Source of the DNA: Cycas panzhihuaensis
Lineage: Eukaryota > Cycadophyta
Direction: 5' to 3'
Length of the DNA: 64,000 bases
Assembly (NCBI GenBank): GCA_023213395.1
Contig: CM041465.1
Coordinates: forward strand, 201,073,741-201,137,740
Shown here: piece after piece, positions 12,463-25,639 of the stretch
Numbering within the stretch: the stretch's first letter is position 1
How the letters are laid out: every line of letters starts with the position of its first letter
Notes under the pieces: generated by a model
What the model saw: the letters and a program-made list of their open reading frames with translations, nothing else
Databases searched by the model: none
Told to the model about the DNA's origin: nothing
Made by a program: the position numbers and the translations under genes

Positions 12463-13617
12463 GATTTCCTCAATGGAGAGCTTAAAAAAGAGGTTTTCTT
12501 GAAACAACCCCCTAGCTATGTTGTTCCAGGCTAGGAATACTTAGTCTGTAAATTTAAAAAAGCCCTTTGTTGACTCAAGCAGGTACCATATACCTGGTAT
12601 ATGAAGAATGATGCCTTCCTTAACCAACATGGATTTAATCATTTACCCTATGACCCAGATCTCTATATTTGGGTTAGATAAAATTTGATCACAATCATTA
12701 TTCTATATGTGGATGATCTTGCAATCACTAGTAATGACACAAATGGCATTACTTGGCTTCAATTAGAATTGAAAAGAAACTCTGAGATGACAGATCTTAG
12801 GTTGCTCTATTGCTTCCTTGGAATTGAAGTTTGGTAAAAACTAAGATACATCTTCTTGACTCAAACAATGTATGCTAATGAGCTCTTAAAAAGATTTAAG
12901 ATGATAGAATACAAGCAAGTACCAATTCCTATGGAGGTAAGAACCAAGCCAAACTTAGATGAACAAGGAAAATCTTTTGATTCCACTTTGTACTGGTAGA
13001 TAGTTAGGAGCCTCATCTATCTTACCCATACTTATCTAGACATTTCATATGTAGTAGGGATCTACTTTAGGTATATGTCACAACTAAAAGCATCTTATTG
13101 GAAAGTTGCTACCAAGATTCTCAAATATATCCATGGCACACATTAGTTTGGCCTTGAATACAAGAAAATGACCCCTCTATCTTGAAGGGATATATAGATG
13201 TTAATTAAGTAAGTTTCTAAGACATTCACCACTCAACTTTAGGCTATTTCTTTGACATTAACTCAGTTGTAATCTCATGGAGCTGTAAGAAGCAGTTGAA
13301 TATTGTTCTTTCTTCCACTGAAGCATAATATAAAGTAGTTGTCCATGCTACAATTGAGTTGATTTAGCTGAGAAGGATTTTTATTTAGCTTAGATTTCAA
13401 CAACATACACCCACCATCCTTTATTGTGATAATCAAAGTGTGTTGAAGATGATAAAGAATCTTGTATTCCATGTCAAAACCAAACACATTGAGGTCAATC
13501 ACCACTTCATCCATAATCATGTTCAAAATAAAGAAGTTGATCTAGTCTACCAAGAAAATAAGGACCAAGTTGCAGATATCTTCACCAAAGCACTTAGAAA
13601 ATCAAAGTTTAAATAGT
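12463..13617 (+). pseudogene. Copia reverse transcriptase / RNase H remnant
   Basis: Translation gives FLNGELKKEVFLKQPP at the start, then PYDPDLYIWV and the intact catalytic box ILYVDDLAITSND at about 12701-12739. Next come CFLGIEVW, LDISYVVGI, the RNase H region (STEA-like, frame-broken), and DIFTKALRKSKFK just before the purine tract. RT/RNase H converts element RNA to cDNA in virus-like particles. At least six in-frame stops and frame shifts make it dead. The domain order is that of Ty1-copia. Confidence 0.9.
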
Positions 13618-13658
13618 TTTGAAATGACCTTAACATTCAAAGAAATGAAGCTACTATT

Positions 13659-13667
13659 AAGGGAGGG
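13659..13667 (+). other. Polypurine tract of copia element
   Basis: AAGGGAGGG directly before the 3' LTR; the primer for plus-strand DNA synthesis. Confidence 0.85.
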
Positions 13668-14057
13668 TGTTAAAACCATGTAATAACACCCATAATTTCT
13701 GATATTTCATGTAATTTATGTATATTGTATAATGTTAAGGAAACCCTTTATTATAATTTAATCATACTTTATAATGTGGTTATGTCTACCACATTTGCTA
13801 CTTAGTCAACCTATTATATCTCTCAAAATATTGGCAAGTTACCTATAAATTAAGCCCAACACCATTATATTACACATTGGATTATGATTAATGTAGAAGC
13901 TCTGCCTAAATAGAACTCTATGTGGTGATAAATTCACTTATACTTTGTTCATTTGAGTTATACTTGTTTATTTTATATGTTTTATTATATATTTCTATTA
14001 TTTTGCTTAATATATTGATCAGAGCATATGATTTCTTAGAACCTACAATATTTAATA
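13668..14057 (+). repeat. 3' LTR of copia element
   Basis: Starts TGTTAAAACC and ends TTTAATA (CA decayed to TA). It matches the 5' LTR throughout with scattered transitions. Confidence 0.9.
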
Positions 14058-14062
14058 GTAGT

Positions 14063-14904
14063 GTCATAAAAAAAACTCATTATCATTTAATGCTTATATT
14101 TCCTTTGATATCTTGAAGTTTCTTATTATTTTGGCCCTAATTCTTATAGTCATAGACTTTGACAAATATTTTTCCACTTATGTATCTTTGATTAGCCATT
14201 CTATAAACATCATTCTTAGGTAAGAACATCATGATAAAGTTGATTATAAAAAGTTATTATATTAGTAATTTGATTATTGGGTTTAAGCCCAAACATTAAT
14301 CTATTGATAAATAACACCTTGCTATTATCCACACTACTAAGAAACATTATTTGTATCTTCCTAATAATAATCCTAAATCCATTATTTACTTCTATATTAT
14401 AAAGTAACTTCTTAATAAAACTAATCTTTTTACCAATGTAAGTTATTGGACCATTCTTTTAAAATAGTTTAAATTAAAATATTTTTTAGATGGTATTTAG
14501 AAAGAGAAAAAATATAATTAAGTGCCCTACAAACATCCCCTTATCATCTATTTCTTTTATATCTTTTAGCTATTCCACCTTTGTTAATGATGTCATGAAT
14601 GACATATTTATATTATTACATAAGGAACTTAAACTAATTTTACATTATGGATAAAGTTGGCTATAATTGACTAGCATTGACCATCATATCTTAAAACGTA
14701 AGAGGCATCAAGAATGGCATAACTTTTTATCTTTAATAAAAATAATAATTTTTATAATTTTTACCATATGCACTACTATTGTACTAGTTTATATTGATGT
14801 TGTTATCTATTTGAGTTTACCTGTCTATTTCTTAGGTTTACTTGTCTTTATTTAAGCTCACCTCGATTAATATTAGAGTAGTTGTTGCTTACGAATATGT
14901 TGGT
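14063..14904. other. Unassigned sequence
   Basis: AT-rich with no recognised coding or LTR signal. Possibly a continuation of the family-A element into which the copia jumped, but this could not be shown. Confidence 0.4.
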
Positions 14905-15144
14905 ATCATAAGATACCTCTAAATAGAACAACATCATAATATTCTATTATCATCTTTAGTATTCATTGATTACATCTCGCGCATTACATCTTTATCTAGT
15001 TATGTTATGGGTATATGTGAGAATCATTTACCTCACTTGCATTGAATAATATTTTGCCCTTTATGGTGAATAATTATACATGATATTTTACTTAACCAAT
15101 TATATTTCATGTGATAAATACGTATTATATTCTAATACTCCTCC
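14905..15144 (-). repeat. Probable 3' LTR and purine tract of minus-strand copia 1
   Basis: Downstream of the copia RNase H end, the minus strand reads GGAGGAG (15138-15144) and then TATTAGAATATAATACG, an LTR start with TG decayed to TA. The distal edge is inferred from a TGTTGGTATC block; no partner was found. Confidence 0.5.
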
Positions 15145-15184
15145 ATAATGCATATTTGGCAGTATACTAAGATTTTCATTGTGT

Positions 15185-16960
15185 TGAAAATAATTGGCCT
15201 TCACCAATGCTTTAGTAAGAATATTTGTAACTTAATTTTCTATCTTGCAATATTGAAGTTTAATTTGTTTATGCTAGATTAATTCCCTAATATAATGATG
15301 TTTGATTTTAATATGCTTTATTCTATTATGCATAACTAAATTCTTAGTCATCTAAATTATACTTTGATTATCATAAGAGATAACTATTAGTTTATTTTGA
15401 GATTGATGTAGATCTTCTAAAATTCTTTTAATCTGTACTACTTCTCATACTTCAACTTCTTTGTTCTCAACTTTTATTATAGATAAAGAAATTATTGGCT
15501 ATTTCTTTATATTATAAGCAATTAATGCTGAATTAATATTGTATACACATCATAAAATATTTTTTTTGTCTTCAATATCACTTGCCCAATATGCATCTAA
15601 ATAACCAACTATTCTACATTTATGTAATGAAGTATATTGTAATTCATAATTTACTATTCCTTTGATATATATTAGAATTTTCTTTGCTGTATTCTAATAT
15701 TCTTCTTTAGGTTCTGACATGAATCTTGAAGTTAAATTTATTACATATACTATGTCTAGTCGAGTATTCATTAAGTAAATCAAATTTCTTATCAATTAAT
15801 GATAAAAGATAGAATTAACTAAAATAAAATCTTAATTTTTGCTTAACTTCAACCTAATTTTAGTAGGAGTAGAACTTGATTTATAGTCATTCATGTTGAA
15901 TTTATTCAAACTGTCTATAATACATTTACTTTGTGACATATGGATGTCATTTTTACTTTGTCAAAATTTTATGCTAAGAAAATAATGTAATTAACCTAAA
16001 TCTGTCATTTTAAATTTTGAGTTCATGTCTTTCTTAAGTTGTTAAAATATTTCATCACTATTTTTTGTATAAATGAGGTCATCAATATAAAGTGTAATTA
16101 TGAGAACTAAAATTTCTATAATCTTGATATACATATTTGAGTTTGATAGACTTTTTTAAAATCCTTTATCTTGAAAATATTTATTAATATTAGAATACCA
16201 AACTTTTGGGGCTTGTTTCAATCCATACAAGACTTTCTTTAACTTCTACACTAATTTTTCATATCCTTTAACTTCAAATCTTTAAGGTTGAGTAACATGT
16301 GTATGGTCAAACCTTGATGAACAATTAGAGATAATACACTTCTAATCGCATCCATTCTAGCAAAAGGAGCAAAGGTTTATTTATAATTAATACCTTCTTA
16401 TTGAGTATAGCCCTTTGCCTTGTATTTTTTAAATTAAGTTATCAACTTTATATTTGGTTTTATATACCCACTTTATACTAATTACTTATTTATTAGTAGG
16501 TAGCTCTTCTAAATCTCATGTTTAATTTTTATACAAAGAATCATACTCAACTTCCATTACTTCAATATAATTTTTATTTTTAGTAGCTTTTTCAAAAGAA
16601 TGAGGTTCATCATTTTGCATTACTTGAGTCATTAATGCATAATTAACTCTTACTTGAGATCTTATTAATCTTTTGTCAAAATTCCTATCAAGTATCAATT
16701 TAGGATTATGACTTTGAATGAGCTATTTTAGACATGTAACTTATTTTGTACTTGGATTGAAAGAAGAACTTGAAGATGAACTTAAATTTTAATTTGAACT
16801 TGAACTTAGAATTAAAGAAGATGAAGTTTGATTTGGTTTTGGATTAGCTTGAATTATAACTTTTTTCCCTTTATCATCTTTAGGTTTAAAAATTACATTT
16901 TCATTAAAGATAACGTCTCTACTTACAAATATTAAAATAACATAAATAGAAGAAGATTCT
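15185..16960 (-). pseudogene. Copia RT/RNase H remnant 1
   Basis: Minus-strand reading gives the copia RT opening FAPFARMDAIRSVLSLIVH at about 16360-16300. RNase H-end residues follow: DNQSII and KNLVMHNRIKHIKIKHHYIR at about 15360-15280, and TNILTKALVKAN at about 15220. The YVDD box is not clean. Stops occur throughout. The order and residues are Ty1-copia. Upstream, a second copia LTR begins at about 16.96 kb, so this copy is cut off there, possibly by that insertion. Confidence 0.85.
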
Positions 16961-17154
16961 TTCTTGTATTAATAAGGGAGATAAATACTCTCATATAAAT
17001 ATATAAATTATATATAACTAGGCATATGCATGTAGGCCAAGTATTAGGACAAAATTTATTATAGGTTAAGACGTATAACCCTCAACTTAACTTTTAAAAA
17101 GTCTAAGTTAAAAAGATGCTATAAGATAAAATATAATACTTAACAACCTCCCTT
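16961..17154 (-). repeat. 3' LTR (part) and purine tract of minus-strand copia 2
   Basis: On the minus strand the purine tract AAGGGAGGT (17146-17154) is followed by TGTTAAGTATTATATTTTATC, an LTR start. The left edge is estimated, since no partner LTR is in the window. Confidence 0.55.
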
Positions 17155-18243
17155 AATATTTTATCTTTTATTTTTAATTTCAAACATCTCTTTGAAGTAC
17201 TAAAAAATTTCCTTTGATAAGGGTTTTATAAATAAACCTGCAAGTTATTCTTCACTAACATGATATTATAAGTTTATCTCCTTTTCTTATACTTTTCTCT
17301 AATAAAATAATGATGTACTTTAATATATTTTATTCTAACATGAAACATAGGATTCTTAATCAATTTGATAAAACTTTGATTACCACAAAAAATAAAGGTA
17401 TCTTGGACCTATTTCTATTTTAAGTCTTTGAACAATTATCTTATCCATACTACTTCATATGTGGTACATATAATTGGTTTATACTCTACTTTGGTCAAAG
17501 ATAAAGTAATAGTGGTTTATATCCCGATATGAACTTCCTTTCTTATCAATCTCTAACCAATTTGAGTCACTATATCATGTTGGTTTAAAGTTTGATACTT
17601 TGGTATAACTTAGTCCTAATGTTGAGCTCCCTTTGATATACCTTTGTATCTTATTAACAACATTCTAATAAAAAATTATACGTGTTTGTATACACCTAGA
17701 AATTATTCTAACTGAGTATGAAATATCTAGCCCAATGGATATGAGATGAGTAAGGCAACTAACCAATTGATTATATAAAGCTTCATCAACTTTTTATCTA
17801 TTCTTATCTATTATCAACGTATAACTTATTTCCATTGGAGTTATTCACTCATTGTAATCCTCCATTTTAAACACTTTTTAAGAAGAATTTTTGTATATTT
17901 TCCCTATGGCATAAATATGAAATTTTCTCTTTGATCTACTTTAACACTAAGATAGTAATGAAGTAATTCCGTGTCTATCATCTCAAAAATATTTTCTATT
18001 TAAGTTTTTACTTGATAAATTATGTTATTATCATTCCTTATAGCTATCATATCATCCACATATACTACTATAATTTTGATTAGTTAACTTTTATTTATTT
18101 TGACATAAATACTAAGATTAGATTCACACCTAACAAAGCCTTTTTGTTTGAGATGTTGATCTAATTTTTCATACGAAGCTATAAGAGCTTGTTTTAGTTA
18201 GTACAATGTTTTTTTGACCTTATATAATGAACCATATACATTT
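17155..18243 (-). pseudogene. Copia RT/RNase H remnant 2
   Basis: Minus-strand reading has RT-type YMWMI at about 18060 (the YVDD region, damaged). RNase H residues include LSLTKVEYKPI at about 17500, and the terminal CRFIYKTLIKGNFLVL block lies next to the purine tract. It stops abruptly at about 18.24 kb against a truncated chromovirus LTR, so gag and integrase are absent. Stops are frequent. Confidence 0.8.
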
Positions 18244-18244
18244 T

Positions 18245-18430
18245 TTTAGCCTTAAATAGGAAAGATAACCACTTTACATAGAATCTTATTAGCATGATAA
18301 GTAGTCTACAACCTTATTAGTGGGACTAAATGGCCTATACATAAAAGCTAATAGCTAACAATAATAATCTTGTTACTTGGTCACATATGCTAGTAGTCAA
18401 GATCAATAGTTAACAAGTGGTTATATAACA
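18245..18430 (-). repeat. Truncated 3' LTR of chromovirus
   Basis: Matches 24493-24676 (for example actttayatagaatcttatt and ggttatataaca at the end). Missing about 200 bp at the left, where copia 2 coding abuts. The minus-strand purine tract TAAGGGGAGAGGA follows at 18433-18445. Confidence 0.85.
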
Positions 18431-18445
18431 AGTCCTCTCCCCTTA

Positions 18446-21400
18446 GATGTTACACCTATGAAGTGAAGGAGATGCATATATTGATTTATAAATTTTGTTG
18501 ATTCCTATGTTGCCTCTTTCAAATCATAGCTAACCCACTATATTAAATACTTATAGATGGCCTAGCTATATAAATAACATTGTCTCATAGCTAAGATATG
18601 GTTTGGAAGGACTATAAGGACTTGTTCTTCATATATAATAGGAAGGGTAGTATAGAGAATAATATCTCTACCAAGATATCTTTTTAAATAGAAGACATGA
18701 AAAATATTATGGATTTTGGTGTCTGGTAGGAGCTTAAGGGTATAAGTAACTTATTTGATCTTTTGAAGAACTTTGTATCAACCATAGTAGCGAGGGATAC
18801 ACTTATGATTTTTATTCTTATAGAAGGATTGTTATTTATATGATTGAAGCTAAAGGAATACCATGTCACCTATTATAAATTCTTGATCAAAACGATGGCA
18901 ATCTTTTAGTTACTTCATTCAATTTTAGGTCAAAGTTAGGTTTTTCTTAAGGGCATGCAATATTTAATCCATAACTTCTATTTTTTATTGAATGGTCATT
19001 ATGTGAAGGTTTCCTACAAGGGTGTGGTGGGAAGGTAGGTGCTAATAAAGCCAAAAGTAGAGGCATGTCAATGGTAGAGTGATAAGAAGAGTTATACTAG
19101 TAGTTAGCAAGCACAAGCTAGTAGGACCATCTATTTTGGTGTTTTGAGGTGACACAATATAGGTATATTTCTATATTTTCATTTAGAACCTTAACTTACC
19201 CATTAGTTTGAGGATGATAAGCTAAGCTCATATTGAATGAGGTGCCTGAGGCATGAAAAAACTCTTACCAAAATGAGTTGGTAAATTCTGGGTCTTGGTA
19301 ACATACAATTATTGAAGGGAACCTATCGAGGCAAAAGGTAGATTAAGTATATGTGTTGGTGAGACATATGACCTTATAGAAGGGATGTACATGTATAAAA
19401 TACATATACTTAGTTAGCTTATATATGATAATCTAGATAGAGTTGAACCCAATAGATAATAGAAGGATCGAGATAAAGTCCATTATAATACCTTGTCTTT
19501 CCCCTCTGGAATATGTAAGAATTAGAGGAAATTAAGTTAAGCTTTTATGTCAACTTTATTCCTTTAGTATATATCCTATTCTATCATAAATATAAGGATT
19601 TTGAACTTCATATATAGCCAATAAAGTTCAGAGCATATGCATAAATAGGTTTTCTAAAAACTTGAGTGACCACTAATGGGGGAGGAATGATATTTAGACA
19701 GGATTCAAAAAATGAAAAGGAAAGCAGGGTGAACAAAAATATAATTTTTATATAATAGGATATGATTATGAAGAGATGAGTCCTTTTATATGAGGTGTTT
19801 TAATGGCTATTAGCCATAATCTAGTTGGGCCTAGTTGCCAATTGCCAAATTTATGAGCCATGTAGGTTTGACTTTGGTGATTGCTTGAATCATGGGTTCA
19901 AGGGTGGTTTTTGGGGCAATGTGGGAGAGGGCATCAACAATAATATTGTCTTTGCTCTTTTTATACATTGTAGTGACATCAAATACCTATAGGTAATCAA
20001 GCCACTTAGCTTGCTTCTATGATAATATTGGTTCATCAAAGAGTGTCTGAAGGCTATGGATGTCTATAAGAATTGTAAACACCAAGCTAAAGATATATTG
20101 GCACTACTTGTTAATTACATGTAGGATGGCCTTCATCACTTTTTTCTAGTTGTATAACTTACATTCATGGTCCTTAATCTTACAATCTCAAAGGTAATTG
20201 GGTGAAAATTTTACATAAGAACAATACATAATCTAAATCCTAAGATATTATATTCTAACTGAAATGGTTATGAAAAATTCTAAGTGGCCATGACTAGGGT
20301 TGAGGTCATGATGTCCTTAATATGGTTGAGTGTATCCTCTAGAGCGAGGGACCATTAAAAGGAGTCCTTATGAAGCAAATTGTTTAGTAGGATAATAAAA
20401 GAGGTATAGACATGAATAAACCATCTATAGAATCTTATAAGACTAATAAAGGCATGAAAGTATGTTAAGATTTTAGGCCTTAGCAATGATATGATAATGG
20501 AGATTTTATCTAGGTCAACATGAACACCCTCCATAGAGATGATGTACCCCAAGCATTTTAACTCAAATTTTCTAAATTTACACTTTAATAGTTTTCCATA
20601 AAGTTTTTGTTATACAAGGATTTAAAGGACTTTTCCCAAATGCTTGAGATGATGGAGCATCCTAGAGCTATAAATAGGTATATCATGAAAGAATATAATA
20701 ACAAATTTATAATATAGAATATAAATATCCTATTCATGAGGGTATAAAATATAGTGAGGGTATTAAAAGACTAAAGGACATGACTTGGAACTTGAAGTGG
20801 CCATGATATGTGTAAAACATCATTTTGTGGTGATCTTCTAAGGTGATAGGGATTTGGTAGTAACTAGATTGAAGATCAAATTTAGAAAATATAGTTGCAG
20901 GATGGATCTCATCAAGTATATCATCAATCCTAAGTGTCAGGAACTTATTTTAAATCATAATTTTATTAAGTTCCCTATAATCTATACATAAGTAGAATGA
21001 GCTATTGTTTTTCTAGACTAGGACAATTAGAACTGTGTAAGGACTTTTGTTGGGTTATATAACTCTAATGTCCATTAGTTTAATGGTTATCTTATTAACC
21101 TTATTCTTTGGAAATATAAATTGTGATATGGACTTAAGATAATTAGATCATGATGGTTTTTCAATTAAATTAAGTGATGGAATCCATGATCTAGATGGGT
21201 GGTAGTAGGGATAGGTGCAAGAATATACTAGTACTTGGTGATTAGATTTTAGAAATTAGGATTAGTTATGGTATATGCTTTAATGGTATTAATATAGACT
21301 ATGCATCCCACACAATTACTTAAATATTAATGCATTTTGTTAGGGGAGATAACTTTATTTAGGGGAGGTTGTATCCCATGAAGTTTATGAGTTTTCCTAT

Positions 21401-21950
21401 GGTCATCTTTAAATAAAATGAAAGGGTTATTAGTAGAATGATTTATGTTGTACATACCTAGAGTTTTGAGCCACTTGATCCTAATTATTACATTAAAGCT
21501 ATTGATAAAAAATCATAAAAATCTATGGTTAGGGTGTACATGCCTGTTTGAATCTATATGCTCTTTATTATTCCTACATAATGGAGGGAAAGATGTCTGA
21601 ACAAAGAACAAGTAAACCTAATTTTAGGAACCGTATACAAGCTTAGTTGTTATTCCAATGATATTTCAATAAAGTTTATTATTGCACCACTATTAATTAG
21701 GATAATAATAGTTGTTTATTTAAGTGTTCCTTTGCATGAAGTGGTTTTGAGCAGGACACATAGGAAACATTTGATAATAAGGCCTTAGGTTCTAATGGAA
21801 ATAATGGGTCTTCAGGTGGAATTTCATTAGCATCCTAATTAAGATCCTCATGATCAGTATTAGAGTCGTCTTCACAATTAACCTCAGTGGTAAAAATCAT
21901 CTATTTTACTTTTCTGACCAAATTATGATTGGGTGTCTATTTCTATAAGC
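18446..21950 (-). pseudogene. Chromovirus pol: protease, RT, RNase H, integrase, chromodomain
   Basis: RT at about 21010-20740 reads LCIDYRELNKIMI, LRIDDILDEIHPATIFSKFD and YYQIPITLEDHHKMMF. The RT end/tether at 20552-20355 reads GYIISMEGVHVDLDKIS and FYRWFIHVYTSF, then NNLLHKDSF. Integrase follows to about 18.9 kb. The post-integrase region at 18869-18684 has HINNNPS and a HNVFHVS-like motif, then a weak chromodomain at about 18.5 kb. Pol copies and integrates the element, and the chromodomain would steer integration to heterochromatin. Multiple stops make it dead; the RT catalytic box is not clean. Confidence 0.85.
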
Positions 21951-23060
21951 ATTTCATATGGAGGCTAGATTTTATCCTTCTATTGGCTTCATTTAAAGGG
22001 ATTTGAACTAGGTTAGAAGAAGGTATTGTTGTTGAAGGTTACTCCTAATTAATCTCTTATGGGTGTGGGCATTGTTTCTTTACAATTACGAACAAGGGAT
22101 GTTGGAACCATCCAAAATCTCATTAAAAGTTGGATTGTCATTCAACTATAAATTTAGCTTCTATTGCCTTAGCCATGGAGATGGCATCTTGTAGACTTAG
22201 AAGGAGATATGTCTTCAAGAACATTTAAATGTGTTTCTTTAGTCTAGATATGTATACTTAAATAAGTATATTGGGATCAACTTGTTAAGAAATTTTATTA
22301 TGTTATACTTAAAATTCTTGTGTATAATTCAACTTTGGTTATGTACTTTAAATAGGTGAGTTGGTTAAAGAATGATTGACTCTGCATATCTTGATATTGT
22401 TTAAGGAAGTTTTTATAAATTAGGACCCATGTTTACATAAGGTTCTCTTTTTACCACTAGTAGAACTAATGTTAAGCCTTACTATATAAGTGAACGGAAG
22501 CAAAAGTTGACTACTCATTAAGGGTTATACGGTTGGAGGAAAAATATGACTCGGGCCTGTTGATTTAAGTTTTGATCAAGTCCCTATTAGGATTAGGATC
22601 AAAAGTGGCTATGTTAATCTTATGGTGTGATGGATTTTGCCTTGGCAGATGTGACTGGGGTACCTACTTATGGGGAGTACTAGTGGAGGTGATTTGCTTG
22701 TTAAGTTTGATGAAGTCATAATTGTGATAAGTTTAGTAATCTTAATAATGATATTTACCATTTATATTATATGATTGTTAGCCATTGTTGTGGGTTTATT
22801 ACTAAGGTTGGCAATGCCTTTGAACAAATCATCTTTATTCTGTATCATGTTGGTGTGGAGATTGATGACTTGTGCTTTAAGTGTCTAAATCCTTTTAGCT
22901 TTTTTGGGAACCATTATACTACTAGTTCCTATGAAGAATAAGGGACTCAAGAGAAGAAGGGTTAAGAGGAGAAAAAGGAATGCCACAAAAGAGGATAAGA
23001 TAGTAAGAATAAGATTCAAGAGGTGGGAATAGTATAAAAAGGTGGGGGTGGAGGTGTCTA
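21951..23060 (-). pseudogene. Chromovirus gag (very degraded)
   Basis: Placed by position between the pol start and leader and by scattered Gag-like residues on the minus strand. There is no clean zinc knuckle. The limits are approximate. Confidence 0.5.
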
Positions 23061-24274
23061 TAACCTATTAACCTCTTGGGTACAAGTATGCTTAGATGGG
23101 GTAAAATTTGGCAACAATCCTACCTAGTGTAATGTGATAAGTGCAATGAGCTTATTAGGATGATGTAAGTGAAACTATATGATATTTTTTAGTCGATGGA
23201 ACCTACCTACTATTTTTTTCCTAAAAAATAAGTTAAGAGTGATCTAGCCTAAAATGATTTACATGATGCACTGATTAAAATAAGATGTATATATAACTAG
23301 AATAAAGTTTTTGGCTTATACTCCTTTTTTTTTTAATCTTAAATCTAATGTTGCAAGTTTTATCTAAATCAAACAAGTATTTCCTAAAGTGACCATGCAG
23401 ACCAAGTGATGGCCTCTTTTTTTCTTTTTATTTCCTAATGAGAGGTAGAATTTAGATTGAGGGTTGGACTTGAGTAGGTACTTAACTTAGAAATCTATCC
23501 TAAAGCTTTGGATAAGAAGTATTTAGACTATGATGTTTATATTATAAGATTATATTATTATTATATTATTGTTATTATACTATAGGGTAGTGTTGTTACT
23601 GTGTTGTAGTAGTTATGAATAGAGTTAGTAGTTTGTAATAGGATATACAATAGTCTTAGCAATGTTATATTATATTTGAAAGTACGTAGGACTTAAGAAA
23701 TAAAGTATAACTCATTCTATAGACCTTTCAATAAATTTTCCAATTATTACTACTTCTTAGCCTAATCTCTCAAGGTACTAACTACAAAGGAAATCTATAC
23801 ATGTAACTGTGATAGTTTTGTTAGGGTGTTCATGAGGAGTAACTTCTAAGTACTAACTTCTATCCAATGCACTACAAAGAACAGGCAATAGACAATTTCC
23901 TACTCTAGATAAGGCCTTATAATATACCTAAAGGTATAGCCAAATTTTATTTAATATTTGTATAAGTAGTGTTATATGCTTCACTTCATGCATGAGTATA
24001 TACCCATATATACTTGGTTAAAAATAATAAATCTTTATGATTTTTAAAGACCCCTTGTATAGGGTCTTTACCTAACAACTAGGGGATATAAGAGGGAGGG
24101 AACTTACTGCCCACTTGCAACTAATTATAAGATTTTAAGAAAATAACAATAATACATAAACAAAAAAGTGGAAGTAGGAGAAGATATCTAGAATTTCCTT
24201 AAGGAAAAATAAAAATCCCAATTTTTACACTCCTCTTACTAATCTACTTTATTAGGTAGACTTGTAACTTAGCC
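23061..24274 (-). other. Chromovirus 5' leader
   Basis: Non-coding. Contains an imperfect (TTA)n run at about 23550-23582. Parts (ctctagataaggccttataatatacctaaagg-like text) resemble leaders of the other chromovirus copies. Confidence 0.5.
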
Positions 24275-24285
24275 TTGATTCCACA
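24275..24285 (-). other. Degraded primer-binding site
   Basis: Minus strand TGTGGAATCAA at the place where the sister copy at 61015-61026 has TGGTATCAAAAC. Confidence 0.5.
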
Positions 24286-24676
24286 TAGAGTGTGTTTTCC
24301 CAAGTATTCTTTTATACAATAGTAGATTTCTAGATAAAAGAGCACAGATAATATTTTAGACCATTCACTTTAGCAAAAATAAGTAAACCAAATAAAAAAA
24401 TAAACACAAATATGAATACCAAATGGACACTAAAACATATAATAGTATGATTTATTAATATTATTTCAATATAATAAACTGCGTATATTTCTAGGGCCTT
24501 AAATGGCTAAAGATTACCACTTTATATAGAATCTTATTGGTGTGAGCAGCAACCTGTAATCCTATTGGTAAGACTAAATGGATCATCCACAAAAGTTAAT
24601 GGCCAACACTAATAATTTGATTACTTTGTCACGTGGTAGCAATCAATCTCTATGGTTAGCAAGCAATTATATAACA
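24286..24676 (-). repeat. 5' LTR of chromovirus
   Basis: The right half matches 18245-18430. The left end (tgttttcccaagtattc) matches the start of the LTR at 61029. Ends ATAACA on the plus strand, as its partner does. Confidence 0.8.
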
Positions 24677-24699
24677 AGTTTATCTTTTACATGGCTAAA

Positions 24700-25007
24700 T
24701 CATCTAGTTTGGAGAAGTTAACTAGAAAGAGGAATACCATAGAAGACAAATTCAATCTTATGATGGAGTAAGGAAAAATAGAGTTTTTAAATAACAAAGA
24801 AAGACACATGATCTTGTATTTAATGATGGTTTTACATTAGACTAGGTGCATTCAACTTGAAGAAGTTATCCACATGGCTAGGCATATGGCAATCATATAG
24901 AAATATTGCACAAGGGAATATTCTTATAGAAAGAAGAAGTAGACAATAAATATTTAAGACAAAAAGCCAATTTTAGTGTCCACCATGAGTAATATTCTAA
25001 CATTAAG
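24700..25007 (+). pseudogene. Gypsy-like gag fragment, interrupted by an LTR element
   Basis: Plus-strand reading gives MAKSSSLEKLTRKRNTIEDK and then IQLEEVIHMARHM and CTREYSYRKKK, a decayed retroelement Gag-like sequence. It is cut at TTAAG (25003-25007) by the BRCT-carrying element and seems to resume at 28918. The exact family is uncertain. Confidence 0.5.
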
Positions 25008-25266
25008 TGTTATAGATCTTTTGTATAACTGGAGGAAAATACTAAGCTTTAGAGAGTAATCAACAGCACACACACAGAGTTGAAGATATATTGATAGTCA
25101 ATTAACTAAATAATTAATTAATAAAATAATAAGTGATATCTTATAATACATTTGAGGCTATATTTATATATGTATAATATGCCCTTTCATATAGAAGGTT
25201 ACAACTATTTAAGAGGCACCCCTTCATTTAATATTTAAGTAATTAACCTTAAGGAGGTTCATAAAA
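25008..25266 (-). repeat. 3' LTR of the BRCT element
   Basis: 259 bp, from tgttatag to ttcataaaa. It matches 28654-28912 throughout, including the cacacacaca stretch, with scattered transitions. Confidence 0.92.
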
Positions 25267-25282
25267 ATTCCTCCTCCTTAAG
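25267..25282 (-). other. Polypurine tract of the BRCT element
   Basis: The minus strand reads TTAAGGAGGAGGAA directly before the 3' LTR. Confidence 0.85.
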
Positions 25283-25639
25283 ATGTTTTGCCCATGAAGC
25301 ATATTTGAATGATTGGTTAATTACTTCATTCAAGGTGGTTCATAACAAAACCTTTTTCTTGAAATGTTTTGTCTTCAAATCTTGATTGAGATAATGATTA
25401 GTTTAATGTCTCCTCTTGTTGATAAAAGAATATCATAATCATCTGATATATGTCATCGAGTCATACTTGCTAAAACTTTAAACAATAACAAATACACATA
25501 TAATGGTAAGATTGAATAAGTTGATGCAATTGTGGACCAATTAGAATTCTTTGGTAGATACCAATAACATAAATGTTGAATTCTCGTATGCTTTTTCCTA
25601 CAGGATGAAGATTGTTAACATGGTATCTTCCATTTAATT

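Larger units (their letters stand above)
9797..14057 (+). mobile_element. Ty1-copia LTR retrotransposon, decayed
   Basis: A two-LTR element: 5' LTR 9797-10180, primer site 10181-10192, RT/RNase H 12463-13617, purine tract 13659-13667, 3' LTR 13668-14057. The flanks are atagt (9792-9796) and gtagt (14058-14062), a 5-bp target duplication with one transition. Gag, protease and integrase are not recognisable in the 2.3 kb before RT, so this is an internally deleted or rearranged copy. It sits downstream of the family-A LTR at 8216 and may be inserted in that element. Confidence 0.9.
18245..24676 (-). mobile_element. Ty3-gypsy chromovirus, minus strand, decayed
   Basis: The order on the minus strand is: LTR 24286-24676, primer site 24275-24285, leader, gag, protease/RT/RNase H/integrase/chromodomain, purine tract 18433-18445, LTR 18245-18430. 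The domain order is typical of a chromovirus. The 3' LTR lacks about its distal half at the junction with copia 2, so no target duplication can be read. It is the same family as 1905-4370 and 46635-61431. Confidence 0.85.
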
